Shown piece by piece: positions 34,544 to 46,876 of a stretch of DNA of 64,000 bases. The stretch comes from Trema orientale. Its lineage: Eukaryota > Streptophyta > Magnoliopsida > Rosales > Cannabaceae. The position numbers were made by a program, and so were the translations under genes. Position 1 is the first letter of the stretch, and each line of letters begins with the position of its first letter. The notes beneath the pieces are model-generated. The model was not told the origin of the DNA. It saw only the letters and a program-made list of their open reading frames with translations, and ran no database searches. Location: assembly GCA_002914845.1 (NCBI GenBank), contig JXTC01000010.1, positions 210,159 to 274,158 of the forward strand, read 5' to 3'.

Positions 34544-35044
34544 ATAGCTGCTAATGAAGAAGGTTAAATGAGTTTGCCCAAAGAAATTAGCAGTGAACAT
34601 ACTTTATAACCCAAAATTAAATATGAGTAAAACTTAAAATGACAACTTTTTAGTTTCCGGTATTAATGTACTAATCAAAAGTTGTAGCAGGAAAAAAAAA
34701 TTATAAGAAGGAAAAATTAAGAGATAGAATATGTTAAATTTTCGGTCTATTTTGTATAAACTAAAGCTATAACCAAGGTGCAAATTTTTAGGCCAACTGA
34801 GGCTAGGTGGCATTTGGTTTATAGGAATAAATAAAAGAATGGAATAAGGATTCATAAGGATTACTCATTCTATTGTTTGGTTTGGATTTTCAACTTAGGA
34901 AAAGTCATTCTAATGGAAAGGCAAATCCATCAAGTAGTGGAATTATTTTTCCTTAACTAAACCTTTAGGAAGAGTATTCCATTCATGCTCTGAATTTAAA
35001 ATGCCCTAAATGCCTTTATTTTAGTTGGTGTAAAGAAGTACAAA

Positions 35045-35230
35045 ATTTCAGAAAATAACAAATCAAATATAGGATTTCAGAAAATAACACATCACAAGAT
35101 TTCAGAAAATAACATTCTGAAATCTTGTATTTCTTTAGGACGTATACGGTTTGATGTGTTATTTTCTGAAATAGTGTACTTTTTTAGGTCGTATATAGTT
35201 TGATTGTTATTTTCTGAAATTATGTACTCC
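35045..35230. repeat. Inverted and direct TTTCAGAAAATAACA repeats
   Basis: Three direct copies of TTTCAGAAAATAACA (35047, 35075, 35100) face inverted copies (TGTTATTTTCTGAAAT at about 35158 and 35205). The centre, 35094-35128, is a perfect 14-bp hairpin (ACAAGATTTCAGAA arms) with a 7-base loop. Non-coding. Confidence 0.65.
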
Positions 35231-35897
35231 CAAGTACAACCCTACCAAGAAAGAAGTCTTAATGAATTGTAGAATATCCAATGCACTCTTATACTGTATT
35301 ATTAACCAGGTAGTGCCACTTCACACTCATATACCACATATAAATATATAATTTTTACTATAATTTATAATAAAAAAAGAACAGAAATAATATATCTGTC
35401 TTTGAAATTTTTATTTTTAAAAAAGAATTTTCTAATGCAAAAAAATACATAAATAAATAAATGAATCAATTTTTGTACTAATTTAACATTTGTACCAATT
35501 TTCTAATAGTAAAAATATTTTCATCTATATAATGTTAGTTATTTTCTATTTCATAATAAACCAAATATAGTAATTCTAATTCAGATACATTTATTCCAAC
35601 ATGTCAATCAAACAACTTAATTAATTCTCTTTTCTATTTTATTTTTACTCTCATTTTATTTCTATTGTCATTTTTATTTTTTTTCTTTTTTGTTTAGCAA
35701 CTAAATACTAATTAAGTTAATTGGTCCAAAACTTACTGAGTGTGTGAGTGTGTGAGGAGAAAAGATTCTACTCTCTTAATAGAGTAGGTTAAAAATAACT
35801 CTCAAGAAAAAAAATGGTTTAATTCTTAATTTAAAAAAGAAAAAAAAAGTCGCAGACTTGCAGTTGCAGCTCAATTCAGATGTGCTCATATAATTAA

Positions 35898-36150
35898 CTG
35901 CTTCATTTATCGTCTGAAAAAAATATTAAAATTAAAAGATAATAAAAAAGTAGCTGGGGGAAGCAACTCTCTTATCCTCCCAACACGTAGCACATAAATT
36001 AAGGATAAAAGGTACTGCTTCATTTATCATGTGAAAAAAAATATTAAAGCAATAAAAAAATCTAAAAATAAAATAAAAAAAGTAGCTGTCGGGAGCAAAC
36101 CCCCTCTCATCCTCAGAACACGTAGCACCATAAATTAAGGATAAAAAGCC
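35898..36150. repeat. Tandem duplication (117-bp period)
   Basis: CTGCTTCATTTATC and then AAAGTAGCTG, AACACGTAGCAC and CATAAATTAAGGATAAAA recur in order from 35898 and from 36015. Non-coding. Confidence 0.6.
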
Positions 36151-36621
36151 AAAAGTAGTACATAAATTAAAGTTCGTCAACCAAAAAGAAAGTACAAAAA
36201 TTGAGGATGGTAGATATGAAAATTTGCTGGTTTCCCTTTATTGTTAAAGATTTATGTCAATTTCAGCCAGACTTTCTGACAATGAATCAATGGGCTCTTA
36301 TCTCATTTTGGCATGTGTCTTTGTCACAGCTAGTAACAAAGTAATACTATTTAAGTTCCTGACAATGACATGACGGGAAATGTCACTCCCATATGAGCAC
36401 TTAGTCAAATTGGTATTGTGTGTTTGTTACCAAGCAATGGTATTTAAGTTCCTCTCAGATTTTAGTTTGGTTGCCACTTGCCAGTAGTAATGGACAAAAA
36501 GGCCAAAATTATTTTTAATTCTAATTGTTTAACATGATCACTTGGTCCACGCCAAAAAATAAAAATAAAAAAGTACTCACACGTTTCCTACCAACCAATT
36601 TGATGATATGTACTCGGGTTA

Positions 36622-36960
36622 AAACTAAGTATGGTTAGTTAGCTTGAGTTAGATTTTTAACTAGGGTTATTTAAACCAAGGGTGGTCAAGAGAGTGTTCT
36701 AATTGGTTGAAGACTATTAGAAGTGCCTCCACTCCACTCCTTTCCCTAATTTTTGTGCGGGGAGGCAAACCCGTTATTCTATCAGAACTTAGCAACTTGT
36801 AGGTTTGGCTAAAGCCTCCTCCTATCTTTGGTTAAACAACCAGAAACTTGTTCTTGGTGTAGTAAGGCCATATTTTCAGACCCTCTCGTTGGAATTAAGG
36901 TAAGGATGTCTTTAAACTTCAACTTTATGGCTTCTATGCTTAAGGACATGTATACCCAGA
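36622..36960 (+). repeat. Inverted partner of 29.04-29.46 kb
   Basis: Direct-orientation copy of the repeat described at 29038-29455, with AAGTATGGTTAGTTAGCTTG at its left end and GGAGGCAAACCCG in its middle. A TTATTTAAACC word could serve as a TATA-like element. Non-coding. Confidence 0.6.
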
Positions 36961-37848
36961 ACTCAAGTTATATCTAATACTAACAAAAATGAAAACACAA
37001 AACATGGCAATAATTAGTTTATTTTTTTTTTTAAGGGAAGCAACGATTACTGTCTTTTTTCTTTTTGAAAAAAAAAAGCTTCTAATGGCTGCACATTATT
37101 GTTATTGTTGTTGTTGTTCTCCTTCTTATTATTATTATTGTTTTTGTTGTTTTTATGAAAAACATGTCGAAACTCGAAACTAATCACTCTCAAAAAAGTT
37201 TACTGCGTACAATATAGACTATATATATAGAGAGCCAAAACACTCGATCGAGTTGCAGGGTATCTTTTAGGTTATTTTGTGTGTGTATATATATATAAAT
37301 TAGGCCAATGAGTACAAAATTAATATTGAAGTCGTGTTTTAGCATCAATGTAAAAATTAGCAATACTTTTCTTTCAATAATTTCGTCTTTTTAGGGGATT
37401 GCGTTCAATAATTTCTAAATGCAATAAAGAGCTGTAAGTTAGTACAGTTACTTGATATTGGAAATTTGAAGCTAAGCAATTGAAAACTGACTAAGTCATG
37501 AATTATAATTTATTATCTTTAATTTAGTAGAGTTGTACTTTGATGATTTTGAGTTTGTAACGTAACTTTTAAGTAAAAAATGTCTATAATACCCAATTTA
37601 TTTATTATTTATTATTAATAATTTTTTAAATTAAGAATTTTCTGTTCAGTTTATGTAAAAGTAGAACTTTTGAAATTGCACGATTTTATCAAAATACTAA
37701 ATGGTTGAATTAGCATGAAAAATTTACGGATTAACTTTATAATAATTTTTAAAATAAAAGTACTTTTGAAATTATTTTAAATTGATTTCTGGACTTTTTT
37801 TTTTTTTTAAAAAAAGGAATTCAAGAGAATGAGATGGCTTTGTAGTGG
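36961..37848. other. Intergenic, simple repeats
   Basis: AT-rich with TTG/TTA trinucleotide runs at 37095-37150. No supported gene. Confidence 0.45.
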
Positions 37849-37856
37849 AGTGCAAT

Positions 37857-38492
37857 TAGAGATGTAATGTGGGTTACTCAGATAAAGTAGGCTGGTCCGA
37901 TTTGGCTCGGTCCGACCCACATTTGATAAACATATATGAGTTTTGTACCGGGTTTAGGGCTGGTTCATCTAAAATATGAGCCCGCTCAGCTCGGTCTATT
38001 TTCTTATTAAAGGATTTGATATGACCCATAAGCTCAGTTCACATTTTATGCAGGCTTAAAAAAGTCATGCCTACGTGGGCCAAATATAGGCCACAATGTA
38101 GACTTAATTTCGTCGTTGTTCTATGTTTTTAAAATATCAAATATGTGCCTAAACCCATTTATATTCTTTTAAAATTTTAAAATTTTTTTAAATAAATAAA
38201 AATAAGTAAATAAATAACATTAAAAGCATATAAATTAAGATATTTAATTAATATTTTTTAAAATTTTAATTAAAAAATATATTTAAAATTATATATAGTA
38301 TGACTAAATGTGAGCCTTATGTGGGCCGATAGAAATGTGGACCGGACTGGGCCTGTAAGTCTATGACTGAGGCCCAATCTGACCCCTATTATATATAACG
38401 GGCCGGCTTAGGCTCACATTACGAGCTGATACCATATTTTTTCTTCGGAATGTGGGCCAGTCCATAGAGTCCAGCCCACATTGACATCTCTA
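37857..38492. mobile_element. hAT-type non-autonomous element
   Basis: Terminal inverted repeats TAGAGATGTAATGTGGGTT and, reversed at the right, TAGAGATGTCAATGTGGGCT. The flanking 8-bp direct repeats are AGTGCAAT (37849-37856) and AGTGTAAT (38493-38500), seven of eight identical. The ends are GC-rich and the middle is AT-rich, the same architecture as the 22.8 kb element but another family. No coding region. Confidence 0.8.
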
Positions 38493-38500
38493 AGTGTAAT

Positions 38501-39167
38501 GTTTATCTTGTTGATAGATACAATAAAATTATCTGATGATCTATTTGTTCTTTTAAACTGTGTCACAGTGTAGGGAGTGGATTTGATTTGGTGTGGGTTG
38601 ACTTTGCCCTTTAGCTAAAACCAAATGAATGTATAGCCAAGCGAACCGACCCAAATCAAATTTATTTGTTTGGTTTCTTTAGGTTTGAGCTTTATAAAAT
38701 TCAATATAATAAATTGCTAGTAGTCCCTTTACTGGGGGGACCCAAAAAAGTAGGTTCCAGGTGTGAGGGTAGCGTAGTATAATTATAGAACATCATATTG
38801 AATAATAATTAAGAGTTTAAAAAACCATACGGAAGTAACATTAATAGTTAATAGGTTGGGTTCACTGTATGGATTTATGAAGGGAGATTACTAATTAATT
38901 GCATTTATAAGTAGACAATACTAATTTACACAATATAATATATTTAAATAGAATTAATTTGTTGTTAATAGTGATAAAGACACGTGTCAAGTTGACGATG
39001 AGCATATAAGCGAGTTATAGGTATGTGAAAAGAATAGGTGACTTTTATAAAAGAATGGGCAATGCTATAACACATGCTAATGTTTAATTTTAGAGAAATA
39101 TTAAGGGGCAACTTATGGTACTCAACATTGCATGATGTGACAGTCTGCTACTAGTTGATTAGGATTA
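38501..39167. other. Intergenic, no gene recognised
   Basis: AT-rich spacer. A short inverted pair around GATTTGATTTGGTGTGG and CCCAAATCAAATTT (38581-38670) may be another small relic. No gene. Confidence 0.4.
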
Positions 39168-39172
39168 CATTT

Positions 39173-39612
39173 TGTTGATACCAAAAGTTGGTATAACAAC
39201 GGGGTTGGTGATTTTTCTTGAAAATAGAGAATAGTAAAGAAAGTAATTAAGACAATAAAGAACACAAGTGACTTTTAGAGTGGTTTAGCCTATCGAACAA
39301 AGTGTCTGCGTCCACTATAGCCAGTGTTATTTTCTCAGTATACTGAATACAGGAGAGCTTTCAGTTGGGTCCTTTTTCTCTGCTCATGGGCCTTGTATTT
39401 ATAGGCATAAGGAGATAAGTTCCTGTTACAAAATGAGATCTTTTTAAGATATCAAAAAGATTACATTGGTACGAATTTGAATTCGTATTCATCTCCCCCA
39501 AAATCTAAGAAAATCTCATTTAAATTCCAAATCTAATTCCTAATATCTTAAAAACTTGAATTTTGGATGGAGGAAATCTCGGGATCACAAGCTGTGGATT
39601 TATTGTATAACA
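39173..39612 (-). repeat. 3' LTR of Tat-like element (440 bp)
   Basis: On the plus strand it begins TGTTGATACC and ends TTGTATAACA. It differs from the 5' LTR at about 44 of 404 aligned bases by my count, plus an indel of about 11 bases, close to 11 percent, which marks an old insertion. The first 36 bp (39173-39208) have no counterpart in the 5' LTR. Confidence 0.85.
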
Positions 39613-40355
39613 ATTGCCCTCCGCTTCTTGGTGTCACTTTGTGCAGCAAGAACCTTTTTGCTTTCTCGATCTGCTCGAGTTGCTTCTTTTTGTGAGGCGA
39701 AGGAAGGTGTCGAACCACTACTCTTTTGTTCGCTTATATTTGTTGCGAGTTGAAAATGTGGATCAAGTTAGGAGGTCGAATATTTTTACCAAACTGATTT
39801 GTTTCGCGAATGTCTTATTTGTCAAATTTCTTCCAATATTGCTCGCATTATACTTAAAAAAACTGTATTTTCCTTCGCGTTATGAGCAGCTTGGTTTTTA
39901 CATATACTTGAAGAAAGTGTTTATCCTTCATAGTATAAAATAAGCAGTTTAACTTAGCCACAATTTTATTTTAAAATTGCTTCATTTAAGACTAAGACCT
40001 TCAATTACCCTTTGAGGACTTAATCTCGTTCTAGTACTTGTCACGATCTGCGAACATGATCTAACTACTTTGATCATGATAGTTTTTGAATCTAGAATTC
40101 TTCGAGCACCCGAACACTTGATCGCTCGAACATGCGAATACTCGAACCTCTAACACTCGATCATTCAGACCTCGAACTATAATACTAGAACGTGATTATC
40201 TGTGTTTCGCTATACATTATGCCCCACTAGTCTTGAGGTGACAAAGTAACATGAAACTAATTATTGAAGGATTTTTACTTAAAACAAATTCAAAAAATGA
40301 ACTTATCATTGTTCGAGTATAATTGATACAATAAGAAGGAAAAAATAGATAGGAT

Positions 40356-41515
40356 TTATTGGTAATATTTCCTAAGGTGTTTAGCATTCCAAGCTCGGGC
40401 TAGCTCGTGCCCGTTCATTCGAGCAAGCTTGTAGGTTCCAGGAAGAATCTCTTCGGTGATCTTGTAAGGTCCTTCCCAATTTGGGCCGAGGGCTCTAGCT
40501 CTTCGTTCTTGGTATTGGGCATTACTCTTCGTAGGATCAGGTCGCCTTTTTTGAACCGTTTTTTTCGGACTTGCGAGTTGTAATATCGAGCTACCCTCTG
40601 CTGATATACTGCGACCCATATTTGTGCCTGTTCGTGTTTTTCCTCCAGGTCTAGATTCCCTTGTAGGAGCTTGTAGTTTGTTTCCTGGTTGTAGGCTTCT
40701 ACTATTTGAGTTTCTACTTCAAGTTTAACTGGTATCATCGCTTCTGCTCTATATATTGAGAATGGAGTCTCATTTGTCGTAGTTCGAGTAGTTGTTCAGT
40801 AAGCCCAAAGTACTTTAGGGAGTTCGTCGACCCAAGCCCCTTTAAGTTTTTTGAGCTTAGTTTTTGGATTCTGCTTAAGTATTTTGTTGATTGTTTCGAC
40901 TTGACTATTGCTTTGATTATGAACAACAGCGGTAAAACTCTTCGTAATACCATACTATTCGCAGAATTTTTTTATTTCATTACTCTCAAACTGCGTGCTA
41001 TTGTCTGACACGATTTTCTTTGGAACTCCAAATCTGTATATAATGGATTTTGCGACCAATCCAACAATTTTACTTGAGGTGATGGATGACAAGGGTTCAG
41101 TTTCTACTCATTTGGTGAAGTAATCAACAGTAACCACCGCATATTTGGATCCTCTTCGACCAGTTGGAAGCGATCCAATCAAGTCAATTTCCCAGACTGT
41201 AAAAGGCCATGGAGAATTCATTGTGGTTAGCTCGGTTAGTGATGCTTTCTGAAAATGGGAGAAACGCTGTCATTTGTCGCATTTTTGCACATAGTCCATC
41301 GCATCTTTTCTCATTGTTAGCCAGTAATATCCTTAAAGTACGGCTTTTCTTGCCAGTGACCATCCCCCAGAATGGTTACCGCACACCCCCTCGTGGATTT
41401 TTCTAAGAACCTTGAGTGCTTCTTCATCGTTTACATAACGAAGTAGTGGAACCGAGAAGCCTTGTCGATATAGCTTGTCATTGAGCAAAATATATCGAGC
41501 AGCTCGATACCTCAT
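40356..41515 (-). pseudogene. Tat-like integrase remnant
   Basis: The zinc-binding N-terminal region is visible at 41333-41515 (LRKIHEGVCGNHSGG, an H2C2 start). The catalytic core follows with several stops. The C-terminal part lies at 40356-40738 in two overlapping frames joined by a shift near 40490; motifs are ARYYNSQVRKKRFKKGDLIL, then GPNWEGPYKITEEI and AWNAKHLRKYY. Integrase inserts element cDNA into the host genome. This copy is non-functional. Confidence 0.8.
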
Positions 41516-41581
41516 CTTTCGGGCTTCTTCTTTTCTTGAGGGCAGTTCACTATCCTTTAAATACGAGTAGATATGCTCTAT

Positions 41582-42394
41582 CTAGGACAGCTTTTTATTG
41601 AGCACAAGCATAGACATTTTCTCTTCAATGCTCGATACATGAAGCAGGTCTGTATCCTTTGTTGAAACGAGCTTTGACAAGGCGTCTGCATTAGTATTTT
41701 GTACTCGTGGGATCTGGTGAACTTCGGCTTTCGTAAATTGTGCAAGGAGTTCTCGAGATTTTGCTAAGTAGGACACCATCTTGGTACTGCGAGCTTGATA
41801 TTTCTCATTTATTTGTCTAACGACCAGCTGTGAATCACTGTAGATTGTAATGAAATCGACCATCATTTCTCTTGCTAACCTTAAACCAGCAAGCAATGCT
41901 TCATATTCGGCCTCGTTGTTTGAAGCCTTGAACCCGAAGCGAAGAGCACAATGAATCTTGTGCCTGTCTGGGCTGATTAATATTAACCCTACTCCTGATC
42001 TTTACTCGTTTGACGAATCGTCCGCGAACAACTTCCACATAGCTATGTTCTCAACATCAACTGGCACAGTCTCTTTTGGACGATATGTACATTCAGCTAC
42101 GAAATCAGCCATAGTTTGTCTCTTGATGGAAGTTCAGGGAACAAACTTTATATCGAACTGGCTAAGTTCGATCGTCCATTTGAGGAGACGACCTGATGTC
42201 TCAGGCTTTTGGAGGACTTGCTTCGAAGGAAAGTTAGTTAGTATGTAGGTGGGGTGAGCATAAAAGTACGGCATTAGCTTTCTTGAAATCATAACCAAGG
42301 CATAAGCGAGCTTCTCTATCTCTGAGTAACGAAGTTCGGCTTCGAGCAGTCTCTTACTCGTGTAGTAGACAGCATATTGTACTCCGTCTTCTTC
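41582..42394 (-). pseudogene. Tat-like RNase H and second RNase H-like domain
   Basis: Just after reverse transcriptase the minus strand reads VYYTSKRLLEAELRYSEIEK, a Ty3 RNase H signature. Next come NNEAEYEALLAGLRLARE, then TIYSDSQLVVRQINEKYQA and RVQNTNADALSKL, the additional RNase H domain typical of Tat-lineage elements. At least two in-frame stops interrupt it. The domain would degrade the RNA strand of the cDNA hybrid. Confidence 0.75.
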
Positions 42395-43434
42395 TCACAT
42401 TAATGCTGAACTAATCGCATATTCCGAAATAGTGAGGTACATGAAAAGTACATCATTATCCATTGGTTTGGAGAACAAAGGAGGTTTACTAAGATGAAGT
42501 TTCAGCTGTTGGAAGGTTTGCTCGCACCTCTCGGTCCATTCGAACTTTTTAGCTCCTCGCAGTGCATCAAAGAAAGGAATGCACTTGTCGGTTGCCCACG
42601 AAATGAATCTACTAATAGTTGCCACTCTCCCGGTTAGGCTTTGTACTTCTTTGGGCTTGCGAGGGGACTCCATGTCGAGCAGTGGCTGAATTTTCTCAGG
42701 ATTGGCTTCGATTCCTCGCTCATTCACTGTAAATCCCGAAAATTTTCCCGAAGCGACTCCGAATGCACACTTCAGAGGATTGAGCTTCATACGATAACGC
42801 ATGAGAATTTCGAACATCTCCTCGAGAAGCCCGATATGATCAACTGCTTGCTTCGATTTCACAAGTATGTCATCCACGTAGACCTCTATTGATATTCCAA
42901 TCTGATCGGCGAATATTTTGTTTACCAATCGCTGGTAGGTTGCACCAGCGTTCTTCAAGCCAAAAGGCATGACTTTGTAATAGTAAAGTCCTCGATCTAT
43001 TATGAACGATGTATGTTCCTCGTCTGGCCCGTACATTGTGATCCGGTTAGAGCCTGAGTAGGCATCCATGAAACTTAGTAGGCATCAATGAGCTGATCGA
43101 CTCGAGGGACAGGAAACCTATCTTTTGGACAAACTTTGTTCAAATTAGTGAAATCGATGCATGTTCTATACTTGCCTGTGGGTTTCATTACGAAGACTGG
43201 GTTTGACAGCCAACTCGGGTAGAATGATTCTCGAATAAAACCATTCTTCTCCAATTTGTCGATTTCTTCTGTGAGAGCCGCATATTTTTCTGGATCAAGA
43301 GCTCTCCTCTTTTGCTGGATTGACTTGAAGTCTGGTTCGATGGTAAACTTGTGACTAATAATAATTGGGTCAATCCCCGACATGTCCGCATAGTTCCAGG
43401 CGAAGACATCCAGATTGTCTGAGGAATGTCTCAA
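42395..43434 (-). pseudogene. Tat-like reverse transcriptase, frameshifted
   Basis: Fingers and palm motifs are clear: GFIRESFYPSWLSNPVFV, YRTCIDFTNLNKVCPKDRFP, then MPFGLKNAGATYQRLVNKIF and the catalytic EVYVDDILVKS. Near 43070-43090 a short deletion and a stop replace the usual segment before the MDAYSG motif, so the domain is split into two frames. It would copy element RNA into DNA, but cannot here. Confidence 0.85.
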
Positions 43435-43448
43435 GCTTTCATCCTAGT

Positions 43449-44180
43449 TCATCGCTGAGATTTTTGTCGATTTTCAATGTTTTTGACTTGTCGCACTTGT
43501 CCACTGGGAGCTGCGAGCTCTTCAACAGGTTCATTTTTCTTCTCCTCGTCGTTCACACGAGGATCTAGGTTCTCATCAATTGGCTCCGAACTCACAAACT
43601 GCTGCTCGCACGTCTGGACGTTCTCGATCTTTTTCTCTGCAGTCCTGATGGACTGGTTATAACATTCGCGAACTTCGTGTTGCTCACCTCGTAGAACTCC
43701 GACTTCTTCAGGAGTTGGGAACTTCATCGCTAGGTGATGAATCGAGGTGATCGCCTTTAGCTTTCGGAGAGACGGTCTTCCGAGTATTATGCTAAAGGCC
43801 GTTGGGCAACCTACCACGAGGAAGTCGGCCATGACGGTTGTTTGCTGAGGTCGCGCTCTCACAGTAAGTGCGAGTTGAATCACGCCTAAGGGCAAGACGC
43901 TATGACCAGTAAAGCCGTAGAGTTTGGCTGTGGTTGGCTTCAAGTGTTGCAATCCCAAACTCATCTTCTCAAAGGCGCTTAGATAGAGAATGTCCACCGA
44001 GCTCCCATTATCAATTGGGGTTCGGTGGACGAGCAGGTTGCCGATCTGAACAGTCACGACCAGGGGATCGTTGTGTGGATAATGAACTTTGCAAGCATCC
44101 TCTTCCGTAAAAATGATCGGCTTGTTTTCTCTACCGAAGCTCTTTATCGGACGGTCTTCGAGGTGATAGACGTTCATCAT
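43449..44180 (-). pseudogene. Tat-like gag-pol linker with aspartic protease
   Basis: A 243-residue open stretch with a retroviral-type aspartic protease core: HRTPIDNGSSVDILYLSAF holds the catalytic Asp in IDNGSS, and CPTAFSIILGRPSL holds the flap-side ILGRP motif. The upstream words HYPHNDPLVVTVQIGN are typical of the lineage. The protease would process the polyprotein. Flanking frames are closed by stops. Confidence 0.8.
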
Positions 44181-45306
44181 TGGAGCTTCCCGAGCTTCAT
44201 GAACATAGTTTTTCTGGCTCGTCTTCGAACTTCCTGCGACATGAGATCCCCCAAAAATGTTCGAATTTCTCCTCGAATAAGATTGTTGCGAATTGGAGAG
44301 CCTGCTCTCCTTTCACGATCCTCCCGTCGATTATAGTCTCTCCTCCTTTGATACCTTCTGAGGTATTCTTGTCGGATCAACTCCTCGATCTCGTCCTTCA
44401 AGTCGTAACTGTCATTGGTGTCATGACCATTATCACGATAGAATTAGCAATACTTGTTCTGGTCTCTCCTCGTACCTTTTCTTTTAATAGGAGGAGATCG
44501 TCTGTATGAAACTGTCCTTGGTAGCCATCAACACGTTCTCCCTACTATCGGTGAGCTTGCTGTAATAGGTGAACTTAGGAAAATGAAGGTACCTGTTATC
44601 CTCTACTCGAGGTTTCTTCTCATCTTTTTTCGAAGAAGATGCAGCCTACTCACCGCTGCCTTTCCTCTTCTTCTTCTTTTCTTTTTTGTCGGACTCGTCG
44701 CCTTTTTGATGATCCGCTGATTCCTCCGCGTTCTCAACGCACATATATTTTTTAGCTCACTGGTAGAAATCTTCTACGTCAGTGCAGTGGACTTTCAGGA
44801 GATTTCTCCAAAGAGGCGTCCGGGGGTGGACTCCTGCCAGAGCTATCAAGAGTCCTCCCTCCGGTGCCTTGGTCACTTTAGCGGCTTCTTCATTAAACCG
44901 CTTCAGATAGGAACGGAGGCTCTCGTTTTCTCTTTACTTGACATTGGCTAATGCTAAGCAGGGAGTAGCGTAGGCCCTGGAGGCCTGAAATTGGCAGACG
45001 AAGTCTTAGGAGAATTGTCGCCAGGAGATTATTGATCCTTCTGGCTTATTTTTAAACCACTTTTTCGCTCCTTTTGTGAGTGTGACGGCGAAGCATCGGC
45101 ACCGGGCTAGTGGTTGCACTCGGTTTAGATCCATGAGATTGTTGAACGAGCCTAAGTGATCGCAAGGGTCTATCTTTTCCTCATAGGCAGTAATGGTTGG
45201 CATCTTGAAGCCATCGGGTAAGGGAGCGTTCTGAATCTCAAGTGAAAAGGGCGAGTATTCTCCTTCTACCTGATACTCCTCCCGAGCAGTCAGGCGATTT
45301 AGCTTG
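44181..45306 (-). pseudogene. Tat-like gag remnant fused to LTR
   Basis: Gag words read leftward from the LTR edge: NAPLPDGFKMP, then GSFNNLMDLNRVQPLARCRC and GAKKWFKNKPEGSI. A basic Arg-rich segment follows at 44177-44401 (LRRYQRRRDYNRREDRERR). Several stops interrupt it. The gag frame abuts the 5' LTR directly at 45306/45307, so the normal leader, primer binding site and gag start are missing. Confidence 0.75.
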
Positions 45307-45721
45307 TGATTTTTCTTGGAAATAGAGAATAGTAAAGAAAGTAATTAAGACAATAAAAAACACAAGCGACTTTTAGAGTGGTTCAGCCTTTCGAATAAAG
45401 TACCTACATCCACTATGGCTAGTGTTATTTTCTCGGTATACTGGATATCGGAGAGCATTTAGTTGGGTCCCTTTTTTCTGCTCATGGGCCTTGTATTTAT
45501 AGGTTTGAGGAGATAGGTTCTTGTTATTAAATGAGATCTTTTTAATATATAAAAAAGATACAAAAATATTACATTAAATATGAATTTGAATTCATATTTA
45601 TCTTCTCCAAAATCTAATAAAATCTCTTTTAAATTCCAAATCCAGTTCCTAATATCTTGAAAACTTGAATTTTGGATGGAGGAAATCTCGGGATCACAAT
45701 CTGTGGATTTGTTGTATAACA
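45307..45721 (-). repeat. 5' LTR of Tat-like element, inner end deleted
   Basis: Aligns with 39209-39612 of the other LTR. It ends with the same TTGTATAACA outer edge next to the CATTT duplication, but its inner edge stops at TGATTTTTCTTGG, 36 bp short, and is followed at once by gag codons. Confidence 0.85.
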
Positions 45722-45726
45722 CATTT

Positions 45727-46095
45727 CAAGTGAGACCTATTTTAATAATTATAATTAGCCAGTGACAGAGTTATACCTCATGTGATGTTGGGTACAACTG
45801 GTGCCTCGTAGCATTGCTCTTGAAAAAAGGTCTCATTAATGGCCTGCTATACATTGCATAATTTTTTTCTAGTATATATAACATAATGAATAGCATATGC
45901 TAATTTTTAACATGTGCCAAAATGTACACTATTGTCATTATGGCATAAATATATTTACAAATTTTTTGAAACTTAGTTTCTACTAATTAAAGCTCTCGTT
46001 CTCTATTTTGCCACTTACATATTTCATAAAATAAATAAAAAGGAAGAGATATTAAGTGAGTGAAAAATGTGAAAAATCATTCGCACTAGATAGAT
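45727..46095. other. Intergenic, no gene recognised
   Basis: AT-rich spacer between the retroelement and the tandem repeat. Nothing recognisable. Confidence 0.4.
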
Positions 46096-46575
46096 GAAGT
46101 TGAATTTGTATCATTCCCTCTGGAATTATTGCCAATTTAGAGTTTTGTCCTCTAAACTATTTTATTATAAGAATCCCCTTTGAATTATTTAATTGTGAAA
46201 AAAACACTCCTTTTATTATCTACTGTGATAGAATGTCGACAGGCCTTCCAATTTAGGATTCTTTTGGAGGGTAGTTAGATAATTCTAGTATTTTAGTTGT
46301 TTCTATTTTTTGGTACCAAATTTATTATTAGATAGGTGAAGTTGAATTTGTATCATTCCTCTGGAATTATTGCCAATTTAGAGTTTTGTCCTTTAAACTA
46401 TTTTTATTGTAAGAATCCCCTTTGAATTATTTAATTGTGAAAAAAACACTCCTTCTATTATCTACTGCAATGGAATGTCGACAGGCCTTCCTATTTAGGT
46501 TTCTTTTTCAGGGTAGTTAGATAATTCTAGTATTTTAGTCGTTTCTTTTTTTTGGTACCAAATTTATTATTCACT
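46096..46575 (+). repeat. Tandem duplication, 242-bp unit
   Basis: Two nearly identical copies start at 46096 and 46338 (GAAGTTGAATTTGTATCATT, then TTAGAGTTTTGTCCT, GTCGACAGGCCTTCC). A more diverged, inverted relative covers about 47985-48100 (minus strand TGCAAGAATCCCTCC). Non-coding dispersed repeat that was locally duplicated. Confidence 0.75.
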
Positions 46576-46876
46576 TTCGTAAATGTAATCAAATTTCTCT
46601 TAAACCCAAATCAAATGCATTCTAACTCCAAAAAAATAAAATAAAATAAAAATCAGACTTACTCTGCAGAGTTATCTTCATCTCTGTTCACATCCTTCAT
46701 TTAAAAATAAAACTGTATCGTACTCCAACCTCTATTACAGATGCAATATAGAAGTAAAATTAAAAATGAGCAGCCTTCTTATAGTATGTAGACCCCCTTT
46801 TTTTTTAAATAAGAATTCAATATAAGATTAGTTTCTTGAAATTCATGCTTTTAGGGAATTTGGTTTTACAAATTAA

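Larger units (their letters stand above)
39168..45726 (-). mobile_element. Ty3/gypsy element, Tat-like lineage, internally deleted
   Basis: The element occupies 39173-45721 and is bounded by the 5-bp target duplication CATTT (39168-39172 and 45722-45726). The 3' LTR is at 39173-39612 and the 5' LTR at 45307-45721. Reading right to left, gag, protease, reverse transcriptase, RNase H, a second RNase H-like domain and integrase follow in the order of the Tat lineage. Every reading frame is broken by stops or shifts, so it cannot move by itself. A deletion has removed the inner end of the 5' LTR, the primer site and the gag start. Between integrase and the 3' LTR (39613-40350) lies a non-coding tail with repeated CTCGAAC-like words and a purine-rich GAAGCGGAGGGCAA tract next to the LTR. 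Confidence 0.9.
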
